Translations under genes and position numbers: made by a program | Shown here: in pieces, positions 54,501 through 57,481 of the stretch | How positions within the stretch are numbered: position 1 is the first letter of the stretch | Layout of the letters: each line of letters opens with the position of its first letter | From: Terriglobia bacterium | GTDB lineage: Bacteria > Acidobacteriota > Terriglobia > Terriglobales > Acidobacteriaceae | Reading direction: 5' to 3' | Assembly (NCBI GenBank): GCA_020073565.1 | Contig: JAIQEY010000040.1 | Location: forward strand, 1-57,481 | DNA: 57,481 bases | Notes under the pieces: generated by a model | Seen by the model: only the letters and a program-made list of their open reading frames with translations | The model's database searches: none | What the model was told of the DNA's origin: nothing

Positions 54501-55592
54501 TTAGTTATTTGCGGGCAGCGTTTCGCTCGCTTCTTCTGATTTCGCGCTCTCATTGCCGCGCACATCGACTGCTGACACCGAATAAAGGTATGCCGCCCCG
54601 GCTGCGACGGCCGCGTCGCGATAGGCGGGCGATTTCACCAACTCGGAGTTCAACTTCGCCGCTGTGCCATTGACGTCCCGGCGATAGACGTTGTATCCGG
54701 CGAGATCGGCGTTGGTGTCTGGGGCCCAGATGAGATCGACAAATGGTTTTTGTCCCTCGCCGGAAGCCACGGCCTGCAAACCAGTGGGCACGGCCGGCGG
54801 GAAAACGTCGTGCGCCACGACGCGCAACGCGATGCTGTCTTCGCCCTCGACTTGCACGCTGCCTCCGGGCCGGCTCACGATGCTAACCGCGGTAGTCCGG
54901 TAGAGATAAGTCTTCTTCCACTCGAAACTAGAATCCACAAATCGTACTGGTCCTGCTTCGCCTGCCGTGACCTCGCCGGCGATCGCATCTTTGCCGGTGC
55001 CTTCGTCGCGCCGATAGATCCGGTAGCGATGCTGCACGCCGGGCACAATGTTCGTTTCGCCCGCGCTCATCCATGTCAGTACAACTCCATCCCCCGTTAA
55101 CTCCGCGCCCGGATTCTCGGGCGGCGGGTAAGTCGGCGCCGCGGGCACGTGGACTCGATTCGAGAGGCCGGCGCTCCGCCGGTCACGGTTCAGAACCTCG
55201 ACCGCGTAGGTGACATCACCGATCGGGTTTTGTTCCTGCACCTTGGAGGGCAACAAGTCAGTGAACGTTTGCCGCTTGGCCTGCGCGTCTCGTGGCGGCC
55301 GCTCACGGGGCGCCACAACTTCACCCGCCGGATCGCCACACTCGGGCATGTCCGCTTCGGTGGACCGGCAGATGCGAGTCGAACCGAGAAAACGCACGCT
55401 CTGCCGATCGGTTGTCAACGTGGGCTCGCTCCAGGTCAGAGTGACCGCGTTTCCTTTGCGACTGGCGCGCAGATCCGAGGGTGGCTTGGGAAGCTCCAGC
55501 GAAGGCGGCAGCGGTGGTCCAGTCTGCGCGCAACTGGCAAGGAGCAGACAGGCTCCCATTAGAACGATGACCTTGACGCCTACCGTATTCAT
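54501..55592 (-). CDS. Lipoprotein with fibronectin type III domains
   Basis: 363 residues from the ATG at 55592 (MNTVGVKVIVLMGACLLLASC), chosen because it starts the signal peptide with lipobox LLAS-C. Three FN3-like beta domains follow: around residues 35-125 (PSDLRASRKGNAVTLTW), 150-245 (GVVLTWMSAGETN) and 265-355 (PTGLQAVASGEGQKPFVDLIW). It is attached to the outer or inner membrane and probably binds or displays. The open frame runs to 55754 through hairpin sequence that I exclude. Downstream of the aminotransferase on the same strand; no functional link is clear. Confidence 0.82.
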   Translation of the reverse strand: MNTVGVKVIVLMGACLLLASCAQTGPPLPPSLELPKPPSDLRASRKGNAVTLTWSEPTLTTDRQSVRFLGSTRICRSTEADMPECGDPAGEVVAPRERPPRDAQAKRQTFTDLLPSKVQEQNPIGDVTYAVEVLNRDRRSAGLSNRVHVPAAPTYPPPENPGAELTGDGVVLTWMSAGETNIVPGVQHRYRIYRRDEGTGKDAIAGEVTAGEAGPVRFVDSSFEWKKTYLYRTTAVSIVSRPGGSVQVEGEDSIALRVVAHDVFPPAVPTGLQAVASGEGQKPFVDLIWAPDTNADLAGYNVYRRDVNGTAAKLNSELVKSPAYRDAAVAAGAAYLYSVSAVDVRGNESAKSEEASETLPANN

Positions 55593-55609
55593 GCAGAAAC
55601 GAAGTGTAG

Positions 55610-55692
55610 GGACAGCCGCCCTCGGCTGTCCAGCCGAGCGAAGCTCGGCAGCGGCCGCCTGCACCGACTGGACAGCCGTGGGGCTGCTGTCC
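55610..55692. repeat. Nested hairpins upstream of the FN3 gene
   Basis: GGACAGCC-N6-GGCTGTCC (55610-55631), GCCGAGC-GAA-GCTCGGC (55633-55649) and GGACAGC-N9-GCTGTCC (55670-55692). A compound of three stems between the aminotransferase and the lipoprotein gene, of the same style as other hairpins here. Confidence 0.7.
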
Positions 55693-55698
55693 CTGCGT

Positions 55699-57054
55699 TT
55701 ACCCCACAAGCTCGCGCACTGCCTCGCGGAATACCTTGCTGTGGTAATCGACATCTTCGGGCGCGGTCGCCGGCGACATCAGGGCCATGTTGTGGAAGGG
55801 AGTAAGCAGAATCCCTCTGTTCATGGCGTAGAGATGCATGAAGCGTTCCAGTTCGAAGTCCATCGCGTCGTGCGCTTCGGTGCCGTTCTTGGGCTCATTC
55901 GGACTGAACAGGTATTCCGCGCGGCAGCCGAGCCGCGTGACCTGCCACGGAATGCCGAAGTCGTGGATGACCTTCTGCACCCCGGCCATCCAGCGCTCAG
56001 CCATGGGAATCATGCGGTCGAAGGCTTCCTTCGTCAGAACTTTGGTTAAGGTCGCGCGTATGGCCGCCAACGACAATGCATTACCCGCCAACGTTCCGCC
56101 GATGCCGCCAGTGTCGCAGTCTTCCAGGCTGTGGCGCTCCAGGATCAGGTCGGCCACCTGCTGCGTGAACCCGTAGGCTGCGCCGGGAACGCCGGAGCCG
56201 ATCGGCTTGCCGAAGACCAGAAAGTCGGGGTCGAGATTCTCAGCGCGCGTGTAGCCACCCGGCCCCGCGCAGATGGTGTGGGTTTCGTCGATGATAAGCA
56301 GCGCGCCGTACTTGCGCGTCAGCTCGCGCAGCGCCTGATGATACCCCGGAACAGGATGTACGATGCCGACGTTGGTCAGGGCGGGTTCGGCCAGTACACA
56401 AGCGACGTCGCCATGGGCCAGTGCCTGATCGAGTGAAGCCACGTCGTTGAATTCGACTACGCGCGTGGTGACCGAGGGATCAACCGGCGGCCCGATGTTG
56501 CCGCGACGTGCCTTCACCGAACCGTCGGGATCGAGCGTGATGAAGCTTTCGTCCACCGACCCGTGGTAGCACCAATTGAAAACCAGGATCTTCGAGCGGC
56601 CAGTGATCTGCCGGGCCAGGCGAATCGAGAAGCGGTTGGCATCCGTAGCCGTGAGTGCAAACTGCCAGTAGGTGAGCCCGAAGCGTTTCTGCAATTCTTC
56701 GGCGACCAAAACGGCATCTTCCGAGGGCAGCATCAACGTGATGCCGCGCTTGACTTGTTCCTCGATGGCTTTGACGGCGGCGGAAGGTGAGTGGCCGGTC
56801 ATGGCGCCCGTGTCGCCCAGGCAAAAATCTACGTAGCGATGGCCGTCGAGATCGTAAAAATGCGCGCCCTGTGCCTCGCGGACAACCGGCGGAAACGCGC
56901 CCGCCCACTTCACCATCCAGTTCATGGGAACCCCGGAGAGCAGCGACTTCTTGCCGCGCTCGTAGACGGCTTTCGATTTGGGGCGTTCATCCACGAAGCG
57001 CTTCTGCTCGCGCTGCATCAGGGATTTAAGACGGGTGCGGTCGATGGCGGTCAT
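55699..57054 (-). CDS. Class III PLP aminotransferase (glutamate-1-semialdehyde aminomutase-like)
   Basis: 451 residues of the class III aminotransferase family. DLDGHRYVDFCLGDTGAMTGH marks the N-terminal region, FNWCYHGSVDE the aromatic pair region, LLIIDETHTICAGPGG the cofactor Asp, and VFGKPIGSGVPGAAYG the PLP lysine. The resemblance is to HemL-like proteins, but the N-terminal extension and lack of other haem genes make true HemL doubtful. A transaminase of unknown substrate is the safer call. It starts at the ATG at 57054. Repeats lie on both sides. Confidence 0.85.
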   Translation of the reverse strand: MTAIDRTRLKSLMQREQKRFVDERPKSKAVYERGKKSLLSGVPMNWMVKWAGAFPPVVREAQGAHFYDLDGHRYVDFCLGDTGAMTGHSPSAAVKAIEEQVKRGITLMLPSEDAVLVAEELQKRFGLTYWQFALTATDANRFSIRLARQITGRSKILVFNWCYHGSVDESFITLDPDGSVKARRGNIGPPVDPSVTTRVVEFNDVASLDQALAHGDVACVLAEPALTNVGIVHPVPGYHQALRELTRKYGALLIIDETHTICAGPGGYTRAENLDPDFLVFGKPIGSGVPGAAYGFTQQVADLILERHSLEDCDTGGIGGTLAGNALSLAAIRATLTKVLTKEAFDRMIPMAERWMAGVQKVIHDFGIPWQVTRLGCRAEYLFSPNEPKNGTEAHDAMDFELERFMHLYAMNRGILLTPFHNMALMSPATAPEDVDYHSKVFREAVRELVG

Positions 57055-57115
57055 GGCCTTTTGGAAGTTGTGAGTGTAAGGGACATGCCGTGAGGGCGCA
57101 ATGTCTCAGGTCTTT

Positions 57116-57184
57116 ACCACAGAGAAACACAGAGGTACACAGAGTTGGATTTCCTCTGTGCTCCTCTGTGTTCCCTGTGGTTAA
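57116..57184. repeat. CACAGAGG-type interspersed palindromic repeat, copy 2
   Basis: ACCACAGAG...CACAGAGG and its complement CCTCTGTG...CCCTGTGGT form a long imperfect palindrome between hslU and the aminotransferase gene. It is the second copy of the repeat at 54435-54500. Confidence 0.7.
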
Positions 57185-57190
57185 GAATTT

Positions 57191-57481
57191 CTAGAGTATG
57201 TACCGAGACAGATCCTGATCTTTCACGATTTCGCTCAGCATTTTCTGCACATAAGCCGCATCCACCGTGAACGGCTGCCCTTTTCTTTCGGGCGCCTCAA
57301 AGCTGATCTCGTCGAGCACCCGCTCCATGATTGTGTGCAGGCGGCGCGCACCGATATTCTCCGTACCTTCGTTCACCCGGAATGCGAAGCTTGCAACTTC
57401 TTCGAGTGAGTCGGGAGTGAATTCGAGCTTCACGCCTTCGGTTTCAAGCAACGCCGTGTACTGCTTGGTGAGCGACGACTT
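57191..57481 (-). CDS. hslU: ATP-dependent protease ATPase subunit HslU, C-terminal part
   Basis: About 96 codons remain before the window edge: the frame is open to 57481 and begins [16 protein letters not shown]. The visible end has the HslU hallmark blocks [23 protein letters not shown] and SRYIL at the C-terminus, which docks into the HslV protease. It unfolds substrates for HslV. The N-terminal AAA+ part and any hslV are outside the window. Confidence 0.93.
   Translation of the reverse strand, partial: KSSLTKQYTALLETEGVKLEFTPDSLEEVASFAFRVNEGTENIGARRLHTIMERVLDEISFEAPERKGQPFTVDAAYVQKMLSEIVKDQDLSRYIL

Noticed and set aside
55699..57054. HemL (glutamate-1-semialdehyde aminomutase) proper
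   Set aside because: Family resemblance is clear, but the N-terminal extension and lack of haem-synthesis context leave only a general class III aminotransferase call.
53164..57184. CRISPR array
   Set aside because: Repeats are few, palindromic and far apart, with genes between them; no regular spacers and no cas genes.

Overview
The window looks like chromosomal DNA of an Acidobacteriota member (Terriglobia/Koribacter-like). This is inferred from high GC, a TonB-dependent receptor with a carboxypeptidase-regulatory-like N-terminus, a PknB-type kinase fused to TPRs, many short GC-rich hairpin repeats and gene-family make-up. No phage, transposase, integrase or CRISPR array is visible. Genes lie on both strands in short operons, with one tRNA-Ser(GCT).

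Layout: 1-4.3 kb holds a C-terminally truncated cysteine desulfurase behind an IscR-like Rrf2 regulator with two matching operators, a small zinc-ribbon-like protein and a HyuA-type hydantoinase/oxoprolinase. 4.4-11.1 kb holds a membrane diguanylate cyclase, a decayed gene, an MFS transporter, cysK-cysE, a secreted metallo-beta-lactamase-fold protein, gluconokinase and the tRNA. 11.2-22.4 kb holds a large beta-propeller protein with a coupled small partner, a secreted diheme cytochrome, homoserine dehydrogenase and a membrane spermidine-synthase-like protein. 22.5-27.2 kb is an operon: RsbRD-N-like protein, CoA-transferase, ferredoxin, and the alpha and fused beta-gamma subunits of a 2-oxoacid:ferredoxin oxidoreductase.

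27.4-36.1 kb (plus strand) holds a small His/Cys protein, a TonB-dependent receptor, a membrane diheme cytochrome, a beta-barrel protein carrying one CxxCH, a type-1 copper protein and a lectin-like/LssY_C protein. It may be an envelope electron-transfer or metal-handling set. 36.2-43.3 kb is signalling: a Ser/Thr kinase with TPRs, a GcvH-like protein lacking the lipoyl lysine, and an HD-GYP/GAF/GGDEF/PilZ protein.

43.4-49.4 kb is the most striking part: a compact, translationally coupled peptide natural-product (RiPP) locus. It encodes a 58-residue precursor-like peptide, an S24/S26 peptidase, an HprK-like kinase, a stand-alone PqqD, a radical SAM/SPASM enzyme and a two-gene ABC exporter, with a divergent nucleotidyltransferase. 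No lasso cyclase or transglutaminase is present. The rest holds a class A penicillin-binding protein, an S41 protease homologue lacking its catalytic Ser and Lys, a fumarylacetoacetase-family enzyme, an FN3 lipoprotein, a class III aminotransferase and the 3' end of hslU.

Short hairpin repeats occur throughout, and at least two sit in frame inside genes (hyuA and hom). Three decayed gene fragments were also found: DUF4406-like, ankyrin and possibly ArsR-like.
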